Origin: Rhizophagus irregularis
Taxonomy: Eukaryota; Glomeromycota; Glomeromycetes; Glomerales; Glomeraceae
NCBI RefSeq assembly: GCF_026210795.1
Contig: NC_089448.1
Location: forward strand, 2,604,001-2,668,000
Direction of reading: 5' to 3'
DNA length: 64,000 bases
In this document: positions 1-16,325 of the stretch, piece by piece
Position numbering within the stretch: position 1 is the stretch's first letter
How the letters are laid out: each line of letters opens with the position of its first letter
Translations under genes and position numbers: made by a program
The notes under the pieces: generated by a model
The model's database searches: none
What the model was told of the DNA's origin: nothing
Seen by the model: only the letters and a program-made list of their open reading frames with translations

Positions 1-1530
1 TTTTTCTTAAAATTCCTTTTTTTTAAAAAATTATTTCTTATTCTTCTAATTCAATTTTTGACTATTTACTTTTCTTCTTTTCCTTTACTTTTTTTTATTT
101 TATGTATTTAAATATAATGTATAAATCATATATTAAATATCTTTTTATATAATTATCTTTCTTATTCTAAAATGAATAAGAAATTTCAAATTTATTTTCA
201 ACAAATTCTAATTAAAAAGTAATTCATTGTGAAATCTGACAAATAGCCAAATACACAATATAAACCATTATTTACAAAAATAAAAATATTATTTTTTAGC
301 TATTTATTATTTTTTCTTAAAATTTTTTACATTTATAATGTTTTCACAATTTTAGTATTTACTAAACATATAAAAATTTGAAATAAAGTCAAATCTGTAA
401 CTGACTCAATATAAACTTTTTATTTACTATAATAAATATACAGCTTTTTTATTTTATTCTTTTTCCCAAATTTTTTTGCATATATATAATACAACTTATA
501 AATAGATTTTTATAATTTAGTATTTATTTATTGCCAATAATTTGTATAACTATTATATAGAACATCATTTTTACAATTATAAATATATGATTTTTTAATT
601 TATAAATATATAATTTTTTTAGTTTATTCTTTTTCTTGAATTTTACAAAATTTTATAATTATTGTATTTATATATTATAGCCAATTGGATGTAAAATATT
701 CTTCTGGTTTTTTATATGAAAATTCTGCTATTCTTTAATAGATTAGCTCTTAAATAATTAAATAAATTATTATTTGAAAAACCTAATTGTTTATTATTAA
801 CAATAATAATAGTTTGATTTGAATATATAATTGGTTATAGTAATTAATCCAATCTAAAATTTAATAAATAAAAAATCAAAACAAAGTAAATTACCATAAC
901 CTGTAGAAGTATCCATTATTATATTATACATTTTAAATGCAAAACATCTTATTTTTCAACATAAAACTGATAAAAGTTTATTAAACAATCAAATAAATAA
1001 TAATAAATAATAATAACAATAACTGATAATAATAGTAATATTATATTAACTAATATATAATATATAAATATATAAATATTTATTCCATTGTTTTGATAAA
1101 TCAATACTATATAAATTTAATAATACCTTTATTATATTCGTAAAATTTGTATATATATACAAATATAAAATTAAACTATTAAATATACAAACTACAGTAT
1201 ATTGACGGTAAAAAACGAATATTTTAGCGTACATAAAATATAGTTTTTTCGTTTCTGTTTCATGTGATATACGTAATCTATTGTGATATCATGTCTAGGA
1301 TGATTATATTTTTTTTGTTCCATAATATGTTTCATGTGAGAAGGCATTCTTTGCCGTAAAATACTCTTGCTTTTTTGGCAGAAATTGATTAGCAAAAAAA
1401 CCCGTTAGTAACGATCGACGTTATACAACCATATCATGTGACAAACTTTAAATTGTTATAGATTCTGCACTGATTCTGCACTGTACAATTTACGATTTTA
1501 CTTTTGGTTTTGGTCGTAAAGAAAAAGATA
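1..1530. other. AT-rich intergenic region
   Basis: Very AT-rich DNA with homopolymer runs and TA-rich stretches. I see no conserved reading frame, RNA gene or clear repeat. It ends at the start codon of the DUF2408 gene, so the last few hundred bases probably hold that promoter, but I cannot point to a site. Confidence 0.6.
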
Positions 1531-3371
1531 ATGCCGAACCGAGTATCCGAAGAAGAACTTCCTATACTTGAATCAATTATTAATATTAGGAATCGTCTCC
1601 AGGCATTGAAAAAGGATCGTGACCATTATATTAAATCTTCGGCAGTTACTGAGATCTACGATGAGGTAATTATCGAATTTTAAGTGTACTTCAAAATTAG
1701 TAACAATAGGTAGAGTTAAAGCAGAGCTAGAGTGGTTTTTTATTTAGCATTAATATAAATTTATAATAACGTATTTTTTTGCTAGGTTACGGAACTAGTT
1801 AAAAAGTTAATTGAAATTCGTGACCAGTCTGCAGAAAGCCCAACATCAGATAATCGTGTTAACGCCGTTTTCGATGATGTATTTCAATTACTTTCGTTGT
1901 TCTTTATGGCAGTAGGTAAAAATAAAGAAAGTCCTGCTACCTATGCTCATCTTGCTACTCTTAAGGTATTTTAACATTTTTGATCGGTTATGAGATTTAT
2001 AAGAACAATCATCAATAAACCTATTTTCCACAGCAATGTTTAGATCATTTAAACGAGTCGGGTGTTTATACAATAGGTAAGTCACCTTGTTATATCTTTT
2101 ATTTTATATGACAAAATTTTTATTTTATTGATATACGTCAATTTTAGACGAGCTTACACCACATAAAAATCGATTAATGGATATGAAAAGGATCATAAAT
2201 AATGACGAAGAAAACAAGGCAATAGCGGAACCACATTTGAAATTACTGAATAAAAAATTAATATCTTGCGGTATTTTATATTCTAACATTACTCTTTAAT
2301 CTCTTATTCACTATCCTAACATGTTCAATAAACTTCTAGAGAAAGTTTTGAATCAACTATTGGACTCCGGTTTAAACCTTAGTGATGATTTAGCACCAAT
2401 ACATCATCGCTTAGTACAAATAAAAAGAGAATTAGGTGCGATAGGAGCGCGTACTGATCCAGACAAAATTTCAGATATTCGACCTTATCAGGATGAATTG
2501 CGCAGTATTGATAGTAAAAGAGTCGATGGAAAATTTATGGCACCAGATGGTTCTATACCACCAGGTCAAGCTCAAGTTATTGGATTATTAGAAGAATGTT
2601 ATGAAGATGCTCATGAAATAATTGCTAGTCAAAATAATGTTTCAGAAACTTTAAAACCTATTTATGATAGATTGATTGAGCTAAAGGCATCACTTGAACG
2701 GTTGGCATTAACGCATCGATGGACTTCACGTGAAACTGATTTATGGACTTATCAACTTCAATTAAGTGAAATTGATAATATGAGGAAAGATGGTAAATTC
2801 TATGATGATGAAGGAAATGTCCCCGAAGGGCAGACAGTACGTTTCTTGAAATCGTTTGATTTGTTTGATCGATTCATTTTTAGTATTATAAAGCTAAATA
2901 AACATTTTTTATTAAATTATTTAGGTTCTCCTTTATTTATTACACAAGTGTTATCGATTAGTATACAAGATTTTAAGTTCTAGTGAACCTATTGCCGAGC
3001 CATTAATACCTATTCACAACCAACTTCATACTGTTAGAAGGTTTTTGAATGAAATCAAAAAATTTGGCGGACCTTTTACATGTATGTTATACTTAATTAT
3101 TGAAAGATGATAAGATAAAATAGGGAAAATTAAACAGTACTATATTTTGCTCTCTTTTAATTGCTTGATTAATTTTTATTTATACCTGCTAGCGAGAGAA
3201 TTATATCCGTATCAAATGAAACTTGCGTCTATCGACAATATGCGTGTAGATGGAAAATTTTTGGATGAAGATGGATCAATACCTGAAGGTCAGGGTATTG
3301 TCATGGCTTTATTAAATGAATGCTATGATATCTTATTTGAATTGAAAGCTGATATTGTTGATGAAAATTAA
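1531..3371 (+). CDS. DUF2408 / UPF0662 family protein, 7 exons
   Basis: Exons that keep one frame: 1531-1665, 1786-1965, 2034-2076, 2148-2270, 2340-2836, 2925-3081 and 3193-3371, giving 437 codons plus stop. All junctions are GT..AG. The start is the ATG that opens MPNRVSEEELPILE. The middle and C-terminal parts carry three copies of one motif: SIDSKRVDGKFMAPDGSIPPG, EIDNMRKDGKFYDDEGNVPE and SIDNMRVDGKFLDEDGSIPE, each ending in EGQ/PGQ and (copies one and three) followed by a LL-ECY helix. This is the signature I associate with fungal DUF2408 proteins (UPF0662 in fission yeast), whose biochemical function is not established; they are soluble and helical. No signal peptide or membrane segment is visible. 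It is head-on to the Prp22 gene with about 440 bp between the two 3' ends. The family call is by resemblance; the exon structure is well supported. Confidence 0.85.
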
Positions 3372-3807
3372 AACCTTTTTATCTATTTATTAATTATAAT
3401 AAGAAAATTTATATTTATTTAAAATTATTTACTTTTCGATTAAATATTTTTTGAAAAGTGATGATGTGTATGTATATAATTTATGTATTATATAATAAAC
3501 TATAAATTACAAAGCTACAAATCACTAAAGAATCCCACGGGTCTAGGTTCCCTAATCTCATCCATGTTTGAAAGTCAATCAAAACATTATATATGTCCTT
3601 AAAAGCGAAACTACTTATATTGGAATAACTTGAATAATTTGTACATAACTAATGATTGTAATATTTTTTATCATGGCTAAAGGTTTTGTACAGTTACATC
3701 AGTTACGTATTGTGACATATTCCATAATTTTAATCAGCAAACAACGCCGAAAAAGAAGTACATGATGATTATTAACCTATAAAAACATTTAACGTTAATA
3801 ATGATGT
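3372..3807. other. Intergenic spacer between convergent genes
   Basis: The 3' ends of the DUF2408 gene (+) and the Prp22 gene (-) meet here. There is AT-rich sequence but no further gene. On the minus strand a possible last tiny exon of Prp22 could begin at 3776. Confidence 0.5.
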
Positions 3808-8060
<4,253 letters not shown>

Positions 8061-8557
8061 TTTACAAGATCAAATAGGCAACATAAGCTTAAAATATTTA
8101 TAACGCTAAACAGGTGACATTTGGGGGGATGACAAATATGACAAATATATTAAAAGTCCAAACCCCGGTGTGACACGAACGGAAAATATTTTTCAAAAAT
8201 TTCTTCCAATATTTAGATATATAACTAACATTTATTTTAATATAGCTTAACAAATGTTCATCAAAATTAATGCCAAGAAAATCATATAACTCTAATATTT
8301 AAAAAAAAAATATTTTTTCTTACCTATTAATTTAATATATAAAAATGATGTTATACTAATTATTTGCCAATTATTTTTTTTTTTAAAAAATAAAACTTAA
8401 TATAAGTTTTGTATAGCCTTTAAAATTATAATTTATAAATTTACTTAATACCTTAAAAAAGGTTATAAATACCATTTTTGACATTTTTAACAATTTATAT
8501 CAAATCTCATTTAAAGTGAAAAATAAATTTACCTTTTTAAAAAATGTATTAATTTGC
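8061..8557. other. Intergenic, 5' of Prp22 gene
   Basis: AT-rich sequence upstream of the Prp22 start. No gene, RNA or repeat recognised. The promoter of Prp22 should lie in its left part. Confidence 0.5.
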
Positions 8558-8817
8558 TAAAAATGTAACTCATCTGGTTTGCATAGTTGCATTTACTATA
8601 ATTGAAATATACTGCAAGGAACAATTTAGGAAGTGTTAGTATTTATGCTTTAATTTTATTATTGTATTTACTGTAATATCTTTTTAGAAGACTATATAAC
8701 TTTATTTTTAATTAGTATTTCTTTTTATATATCTTTGATTTTTTTTATTATAAACTAAATTGATGTATATTAATGAAAATAAAAATGCTATACCTTGTTT
8801 ACCTTAAAAATGTAACT
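8558..8817 (+). mobile_element. 5'-truncated LINE tail with 13-bp target duplication
   Basis: The body 8571-8804 aligns by eye with the last ~250 bp of the full LINE (26370-26617): shared strings include GCATAGTTGC near the start, TAGGAAGTGTTAGTATT and AGACTATATA in the middle, and an AATAAAAATGCTAT / AATAAAGATAAAGGCTACTAT end. It is flanked by the 13-bp direct repeat TAAAAATGTAACT at 8558-8570 and 8805-8817. This is what a 5'-truncated target-primed reverse-transcription product looks like. It has no coding capacity. Confidence 0.75.
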
Positions 8818-9742
8818 TATAACTTTTTTTAAAGATATCTAAAGTTTATTGTTATAGAAAATTATAGAAAGATTGTTTAATTAAATATTAGAATTCAAAT
8901 ATTATTAGTTGGAATTATACTTATTATATAAAAAAATAATATAATATAAATAAATTTTAATATAAAAAAATGCTAATATATAAATATATATCTTTATTAA
9001 ATAATATCAAATAATAATAGTTTACTTCTAATAATTTATATATAAATTATATTATATTTTAAATTTTATTTATTATTGTTTATTTTAAATTTAATAATAT
9101 TATTAAAATATAATATAAAATAATTTTAGTAAAAATATTTAAAATCTTATATATATTTTATATTTTAATATATAGTTTACCCAAATTCTATAGGTTGGAA
9201 ATTAGGGATCCTGAACATTACTAAAAAAACTCAGATCTGAATTTGTACAAACCTTATAATTAATTTTTATTTCAAATATATAAAGTTATATGTAAATTTT
9301 AGCCTCAAATTTTGTTATTTCAGGATCTTTAGCTTGTTAGATTCATCTCAACAAGACAAATATTTTGATATATAATTCATCTTTTTAGGTGTAATATTGA
9401 TTGAGATATCCCATTTTGAAATTTTAGTTACACAGGATCTGAATTGTTTTAGTAATTTCAGGGTCCTGATAAACTGTATATAGTTAGACTTACATATAAT
9501 TATTTAATCAATTTTGCCAAAATTAGTGATTATATAGAAAAGTAATTATATAGAGAGATTTTTAAATTTATTTAAAGTTAAATTTTAACCAAAATTATAG
9601 ATATATTAAAATTCTAGTCAAATATAGTGCTGTTTGGAATTACAAAATTTTCTAATAAAAAAAAAAAACTTCTTTCCCAATTTATTAAAAACATAACAAT
9701 TCTGCAGTAAAATAAAATAATTTTTACTCAGTTTTTTTTAAT
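8818..9742. other. AT-rich spacer
   Basis: Nearly pure A/T sequence with a few phrases such as AGGATCTTTAGC and CAGGATCTGAATTG. No open frame or repeat family recognised. Confidence 0.5.
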
Positions 9743-10934
9743 ATGGAAGATAGTAGAAATATAAAAATAACCGAAGATAAGTTACTTACAGGAACTGGTG
9801 ACAAACATAATTTTTTAGTTAAAACATATCACAATTACATACAGTTTTATAAAAGTCTTTGTACTCTTTCTTTACTGGCTAAGATACAAAAGTTCAACAT
9901 AATATAATACGCGCAAATTTTGGTTTTATAAATGGAGATATAGCTACTTGGGAAGAAAGGGCTTTATGCTACAATATGACTCCTAAAAGTTTCACTTTTT
10001 TTCTACATATATCTATGTCTGCAGCTATGGATGGTTTCAAGGCTCGAAGACAAGAACTAGAAGATATAGTATGTCATGTGTCAAAACATAAGGAGAAATT
10101 TAGCAAAAAACCCAAAAAAAATAAAAAAAAGAAAAAGTTAAAAAAATTCTAATACCATTCCAATATTATTTCTGACGTAGATTCAGATGAAATTGATAAG
10201 ATGATAAAAGATGACTCAGAGATCGATTATTCTTCTGATGATCAAGATTTATATAGAAATTGGCCAATTGCGACAACTTCTAGATCAAAAATGGATGTCA
10301 ATCATTTGATTAATAAGGTCATATCATCTAATACAGTTACACAATTGGTATCTGATAAGTCAAAGTCGCAATTAAAACAGATACTGGAGAAAAGTTTAAC
10401 AGATTTGACAAAGTCCTCAAATAAAAATAATAAGTTGAATAAAAATCTCATTGAAAAAGTTATTACAGGTCATAAGTCAACTGATGATGATACATCGAAA
10501 GTAAGAGATATTTTAGTTTATGATGTCCCAGTATCCTGAACGGCAGAAAATATTTTGCAACAGTTAACACTGTGGGAAAGCCTATTGATATTCAGATGAA
10601 ACACCAAAGAAAATATTAAACCGTTCGTTTAAAGATAGAGTTAAGTACCTTTTGTCTAGCCCAATTTGAAGTTAATGAAATGTGAAAAATTCCAAGTTAT
10701 GATTAAAAAAATTACAGATTCTATGACGTTAGCAGTCTTATGGGTCGACTGTCTCCCACATACCTTCCTTTCTTTAATTAGAGGATTGAAAAGTTTTAAA
10801 ATTGTACAAACAGCTCAGGGTGAACATAAACTAATTGGTTATTTTGAAAAGTGGGTTGATATGTGGAATGCATTAGATAATCAATTTGTTTGGAATCAAC
10901 AGAACCTATCTTAGAATCGATACGAACCTTTGAC
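9743..10934 (+). pseudogene. Relic of a LINE ORF1 (RRM-like gag), 5' part
   Basis: A decayed frame starting MEDSRNIKITEDKLLTGTGD with several stops and frame changes. Readable blocks are NGDIATWEERALCYNM, MDGFKARRQELEDIV, a long Ser/Asp/Lys-rich part (10201-10539) ending VRDILVYDVPVS, then FQVMIKKITDSMTLAVLWVD and FKIVQTAQGEHKLIGYFE and finally WNQQNLS-stop-NRYEPLT. The arrangement (acidic/basic linker, a beta-alpha-beta unit, a second domain with a GYFE strand) resembles ORF1 proteins of fungal non-LTR elements; this is a resemblance call. The frame continues after the 6.1-kb insertion at 17086 with QQTRSYGNNANK. The TAG before NRYEP could be a one-base change from TGG. Confidence 0.6.
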
Positions 10935-11040
10935 TAAGGATGGGTCCGCAAATGATTTTTAAATTCCGCATTATTGCAGATTTTGGAGTTGAATTGCGGT
11001 TAGTAGCCCACAATTCCGCAATTCTAATTGACTTATATAC

Positions 11041-12058
11041 AAAAAATATCAGAACTAATAGTTCTGAAGTTTTTTTATATAATAATGCCGGAACTATTGC
11101 TTCTGGCATATTTTTTTATAGAAACACTGGAACTATAGGTTCCAACATTTTCTTTTAATTTTTTTATATAAAAATACCAAAACTACGGCTCCTACAGTGT
11201 CGTTTAGTTAAAACCTCTCCAAAATCCTGCGATAAATTTCGGCAAGATTTTACTATATGTTTACTATAGTTTCGGCAGGGTTTCAGCAGTTTCGGCAAAT
11301 GGGGGTTTCGGCATTTCGGCAAAGTTTCGGCAGGATTTTTAATATGATTTAATATAGTTTCGGCATTTTCTGTATAGGTTTCGGCAGTTATTAAGAAGGT
11401 TTCGGCAAGCAACCTTAGTTCCGGCATTTTCTTTTAATTTTTTTTATATAAAAACGTTAAAACTATAATTCTGGCATTTTCTTTTAATTTTTTTTATATA
11501 AAAAATTCCGAAACTATGGTTCTGGCGTTTTCTTTTGATTTTTTTTAATATAAAAAATGCCAGAACTATAGTTCTGGTATTTTCTTTTAATTTTTTTTAT
11601 ATAAAAACGCCAGAACTATAGTTCTGACGTTTTCTTTTGATTTTTTTTTATATAAAAATGCTGGAACTATGGATTCCGGCATTTTTTTAATTTTTTTTAT
11701 GTAAAAATGCCAGAACTATGGGTTCTGGCATTTTTTTTAATTTTTTTTAATATAAAAATGCTGGAATTATGGGTTCTGGCATTTTTTTTTAAAAAGTTTA
11801 TTTTTTTAAAAAACACTGGGACAATAGGTTCCAGTATTTTTTTAAATTATTTTTTTAAAAAACGCTGAGACAATAGATTCTAGCATTTTTTTTTAAATTT
11901 TTTTTTATATGAAAACGCCAGAACTATGAGTTTTGACGTTTTTTTAAATTTTTTATATAAAAATGCCAGAACTATAGGTTCTGGCATTTTTTATTATTTT
12001 TTTTTTATTAAAAATGCCAGAACTATTGGTTCTGGTGTTTTAATTTTTATTTTTTTTT
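11041..12058. repeat. Tandem array of short hairpins, left block
   Basis: About 15 units spaced 50-65 bp. Each is an inverted repeat of the type TGCCAGAACTAT plus GGTTCTGGCA with A-runs before and T-runs after, followed by TTTTAATTTTTTTTATATA. Stems vary between units but often change on both sides (ATGCCAGAA/TTCTGGCAT, ACGCCAGAA/TTCTGACGT, ACACTGGGA/TCCAGTATT). One unit at 11172 is cut by a MITE. The array continues at 16499-16640 after the 4.4-kb transposon. Confidence 0.85.
11196..11417. mobile_element. hAT MITE copy (left end lost)
   Basis: Same family as the copies at 28026, 45290 and 46693: internal AACCTCTCCAAAATCCTGCG, many TTTCGGCA words, and the right end GGTTTCGGCAAGCAACCTTA. The left terminal repeat is not recognisable (GTCGTTTAGTTAAAACC), so no target duplication can be checked. 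It sits inside a hairpin unit of the array. Confidence 0.75.
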
Positions 12059-12382
12059 CATATGGGCCGATTTGGCTCAATTCATTAATTAAATTTTAGT
12101 GATAATTATGAATTTTGATCGTCATACCGCTCATAATAGTGATGATATCGTATGATGCACATGACGTTTTTGTATTTAAACCAATAATCGAAGGCTTAGC
12201 ATTCGTTTGAAACTTGAAATCGCAAGTACGAAACAAGTTGCGAATTGGTTTTGAATTGGTTTTTTTAGGAAGGAACTGGTTTTTTTTAGAATTGGTAAGT
12301 GTTATTTTAAAAGAACAAAATATTGATAATTAGCAAAGCTTTTGGTTTTAAAATACGAAAAAATAGCAGAAATAATTCAATT

Positions 12383-12835
12383 ATGTTAGAACAAAGTGAA
12401 AGTAATATACTTTCTTGTATATTTTTTTTTAACATTATAGAAATATTCTAATGAAATTTTTTCATTAATAGATACTTTCTCTAGTCGCGTTTTTGTACAT
12501 GACTACCCAAACAGTTCAAAAATAGAAGCACATTATCAGTCAAATGGAAAATTATATAATTCGTATTATAATATTATTTCGTTAGGAATATATCCTCCAT
12601 CACCAAAATTCACTCAAAAACCCAGAAATAATGCGTCCCAATATCCGATTCCTAACAACTATATAGTTGAAACAGAAGTTTCTGGATGGACTCTTAGATG
12701 TGAAACTAAATATACTTCAAATTTAAAAGTATGCTATACAATTAGTTGGAAAGAAGGACGCGCAGAATGGAGTGTTAATAGTACAAAATCTTCCACAGCA
12801 GTTGCTAATACATTTTTACAGATATGTACTAATTA
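12383..12835 (+). CDS. N-terminal segment of transposon protein, unknown domain
   Basis: ATG at 12383 opens a 19-nt exon (MLEQSE) that can splice GT..AG to 12472, giving ENTFSSRVFVHDYPNSSK and a ~120-residue domain with ETEVSGWTLRCETKYTSNLK, ISWKEGRAEWSVNS and a stop at 12833-12835. I do not recognise the domain. It may be the first part of the transposase gene whose next exon begins at 12901 (KIGQKHSTKLSGPRLFGLD), but I found no canonical junction joining the frames, so it could also be a separate small protein or a decayed join. Confidence 0.4.
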
Positions 12836-12900
12836 ATATTTATATTAACAAATGTAATAATTTATAAACACTACAATTGATTTTAATTTTGTTTAATTAG

Positions 12901-15020
12901 AAAATTGGCCAGAAACACTCAACTAAACTTTCTGGACCGCGATTATTTGGATTGGATATTGAGCCATTATATAATTTTCATTTACAAATTGGATCTCTCC
13001 CTATTATTACTACTGCAACAAAAGTTAATGAACGAAAAAGACCACTTGAAGATATCACTTCATGATCACAGCAAAATAAACGAATCAATAGTTTTGGATG
13101 TGATGTTCAGAAAGCAGTTGATGAACTAATTATCAAACATAAATTAACAAATTCATCTGGACAACCAATTATGCATATGCATTATATAGAATTTGATTAC
13201 AAAGAAAATCAAACTTATATTAAATTTGGAGATTCAAATTCCACAACTACACAAACAAGACTTGATTCTATTGTACGTGTATGTGATGAAGCATTTTTGG
13301 GTCATGATGGATATCGACATTTGGCAGCAGTTGTGCCAATTCTTTTTCGTGAATATTTAGTTGCTAATCGTCGAAATAAGATTAATGAACTTATAAATAT
13401 TCAAATTCACATAGGGAATTTTAATATAGATAAGGAAATTAATAACCAATCCAGTATTGATGATGATGTTAATGAATATACTGGTGATATTTTAGTAGAT
13501 GATCATGAAGTAGGAAATGGAGCTTTTCGTTCTCTTTTAACTTTACTTAAAGCATTAATACCTATTTGGAAAGCAGGAGAAAATCCTGTAATAATTCCAG
13601 GAAATACTCTTTATATTAAACTTGGTGGTGATGGTCGTAATGTTGGAAGAAAGCAAAATCATGTAATGATAACATTTTGCTTATTAAATGAAGGTAAAGA
13701 AGTTTTAAAACCCGATCATCAATATTGGTAATTATTATATCTTTTGTTAATGTTTGATAAATAATAATTATTTTAAATTATTTTAATTATTTTACATATA
13801 ATTATTAGCATTTGCCTTTATGTAGGACGTGAAAAATATGAAGATTTAGCAAAAGTTGGACAATTATTTCAAAATCAATTATTTGATTTAAAAAATAATG
13901 GAATTATCGATCAAGATGGTATTCATTGGCCAACTGAATTATTTTTCTGTGGAGATTGGAAATTCATGTACATAATTATGGGTCAAAGTGCACCTAATTC
14001 CAAATATTTTTGTTTATACTGTGATTGTGAAGCAACATCACGATGGGATATGAATAGAACATGGAATAATACAGTAAACACAAAATGTATGTTTATTTAA
14101 GATTGTTATACTATTATTATATTAATTTTATTAATTTTTATATAATATTAATTATTAGGTGAAAGAAAATCTCCATTATTTCCAGCAATTAACCAAGAGA
14201 ATTATATACCAGATGAATTACATTTGCTTTTACATATATCAGATGTCTTAATGGAGTGTTTATTTGCTGATTTAATTAAAAACAAAGATTTTTCAAAACA
14301 AATCAAATCAGCAATTGAATTGGCATTTAAAAACATTAAAGTTCATTTTGAATTTTTTCAATCCAAATCAACTGGAAAACAATGGAATTGGACTTCTCTA
14401 ATGGGGCCATATAAAAAGATAATGCTAGAAAAATTTCCAGTATCACAGTTTATTCCAGGTACTTGTGAAGATGATATAGAAAAATTGTGGCGAGAATTTT
14501 ATCGTTTATATATGTTTTTACATAAAGCACATCTTTCAGATCAAGAGATTGATCAATTTGAAATTGATGCTCAAAATTGGATCCACATATTTTGCCATCC
14601 AACTCAAGGTTGTATAAATAGTTCTATTCAAATTCCTGGTTTATACAAAAAAGAAGATGTCACACCTTATATGCATGTTTTTGCAAAACATGTACCTCAA
14701 TTCTTGCGTCAATTAAAAGAAAAAAGTCTCTCTTTGCAAATTCTTTCTACTTCAAGTATAGAAAAAAAAATCACAATCAGGTATAAGAGAATTAATTTGT
14801 TTTTTTTTTATTTGAAAATGTTAAAAATTTGTTTTTATTTTATTGCTACTTAATTTAGGTTTGTTTATTTTTTGGAGGTACTACTATGGATGGAGGAACT
14901 GATGGAAAATCAGTTGTATATAATATAATGTCTTTTGAGAACCGCCAATTATTTTATTTAATTAACAATACTCCTAAAAAAATTGTTGCTAGAAACATTA
15001 ATGTCAATAAAGAAAATTAA
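12901..15020 (+). CDS. Transposase-like protein, RAG1/Transib-like motif order, one frameshift
   Basis: Exons 12901-13727, 13809-14086, 14159-14780 and 14859-15020 join at GT..AG sites. Landmarks in order: a helical N-terminal part (VRVCDEAFLGHDGYRHLAAV); LGGDGRNVGRKQNHVMITF with a candidate catalytic Asp at 13630; CICLYVGREKYEDLAK; FFCGDWKFMYIIMG with a second Asp at 13954; a Cys-x2-Cys pair (YFCLYCDCEA); a His-rich helix (DELHLLLHISD); and TPYMHVFAKHVPQFLRQ. It ends at SIEKK with a third acidic residue, Glu, at 14761, and an NHNQ string one frame away. Spacings are 81 and 245 residues. That order (D, D, CxxC, H..H, E..N) is like RAG1/Transib-type RNase-H-fold transposases with an insertion domain; inference only. 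Defects: an in-frame TGA at 13063, removable by a possible 48-nt intron 13024-13071, and a one-base shortfall in a 9-A run at 14762-14770 before the last exon. Confidence 0.6.
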
Positions 15021-15129
15021 ATTTGTTAAAAATTAAAAAATTCTTAAGGATTCATTTGTTTCAGGTTTGTTTCTAAAAATAAATGTAAAAATTGTAAATT
15101 ATAAACAAATAAATTTATTAAAATAATAT

Positions 15130-15400
15130 ACTCATCAACAAATTCTTCAGAATTAGTAATAAATGTACAAGTTGCAGTTCCATACTGAAAATTTTGCACG
15201 TTTTCATTTAATTCTAATAGTAAGGCAAAAGAAGGGAGGTATGGTGGGGTATAACTTTGTTATTGCAGCATTTATTTCTTTACATGTTAAAAGTTTGTTT
15301 TTAGAAGAAAATTTTAATGGCAAAGTGGACATTCGTTATATTCATGAACAAAAATGTTCGCATTCAGCATTATTACAAAATTCTATTAAACATGTTGAAT
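15130..15400 (-). pseudogene. Decayed partial copy of the zinc-finger gene
   Basis: Two blocks match the neighbouring minus-strand gene: 15140-15215 resembles 15790-15870 (the end coding for the IFQCGTVICTFT region) and 15225-15345 resembles 16205-16330 (the zinc-finger part; CPLC here against CYLC there). The middle is missing and there are stops in all frames. It looks like an internal duplication followed by deletion and mutation. Confidence 0.6.
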
Positions 15401-15599
15401 AATATTCCTAATGAAATAACATGTAGAAACATTAATATTTATAATGGTGAAAATACAATCTAAATTATGTTTTATGTACAAAACTTCTAATTTATAAATT
15501 ATTTATTTCTGGAATTCTGGTTGAAATCCAAAAAAAAAATTCTATTACAATATCTATAAATTATTTATTGATATTTTTGATTTAATTCTTGAAGGGGGG

Positions 15600-16325
15600 A
15601 GCGTGGTAAAATAAATCTAAATTGCGATTGATTATTTGTTTTAGTAATAGTAGGTATTGCAGAGTGAGCAGAAGTGTAATTTTCATTTGTTACTTCATTT
15701 CTAAAAAAAAAAAAAATCAAAATATTAATTCTTCAAAATTATAAGAGATTTGTATGCAGAATTCTGAACCTTACCCATTAATAAACTTTCCTGAATCCGT
15801 TGTAAATGTGCAGATAACTGTCCCACACTGAAAGATTCGGTTGTTTTCAACCAATTCATTCTGTGCCCAACTGAAAGAAACTTCATAAATTTCTTCACTA
15901 TTCACAAATAGTACATATCCCGTTGTTTTTGTTTTGGGATCTTGTCGGCAATTCCAGTATTCATAGTTTAAAATTTGCTTTAATCTACCTTCTCCTGCCT
16001 CACCTTTAAATGTACAACGATATTTTCGTAGTGCCGAATTATACCTAAAAGAAGGTTCATTTTGAAATAAATAAACAAATACATTCTCAGGAAAGACACT
16101 TATTGAGAGTCGTTTGGATCCTACGGAATGTCTATTGAAACCAAGACGTTTTTTAATTAAGACTATAAACGCATCTTATTAAGATACAAGCTGCTCAAAA
16201 GTAGGCTGGTGGAGTAAATGGAAATGAGGTATAGTTTTATTGTTTTTATGCTTAGTTCTTTCATGAGTTAAAAGTTGTTTTCGTGAAGAAAAGGTTTTTT
16301 GGCAAAGGTAACATTTAAATGACAT
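15600..16325 (-). CDS. C2H2 zinc-finger protein carried by the transposon
   Basis: Starts MSFKCYLCQKTFSSRKQLLT at 16325: a Cys-x2-Cys-x12-His-x4-His finger (CYLC ... HERTKH). A second open block (16151-15778) reads RLGFNRHSVGSKRLSISVFP, EGRLKQILNYEYWNCRQDP, VLFVNSEEIYEVSFSWAQNE and IFQCGTVICTFTTDSGKFI; a third after an intron-like gap reads RNEVTNENYTSAHSAIPTIT and FRFILPRSPLQELNQ. Between blocks one and two the frame changes, so an intron or a lesion lies at about 16150-16185. A single DNA-binding finger encoded convergently to a transposase suggests an accessory DNA-binding factor; that is inference. I do not recognise the second domain. Confidence 0.5.

Noticed and set aside
11041-12058. 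CRISPR-like look of the hairpin array
   Set aside because: Spacers are A/T low-complexity and similar to each other, repeats differ from unit to unit, and the context is a eukaryotic transposon nest with spliced genes.
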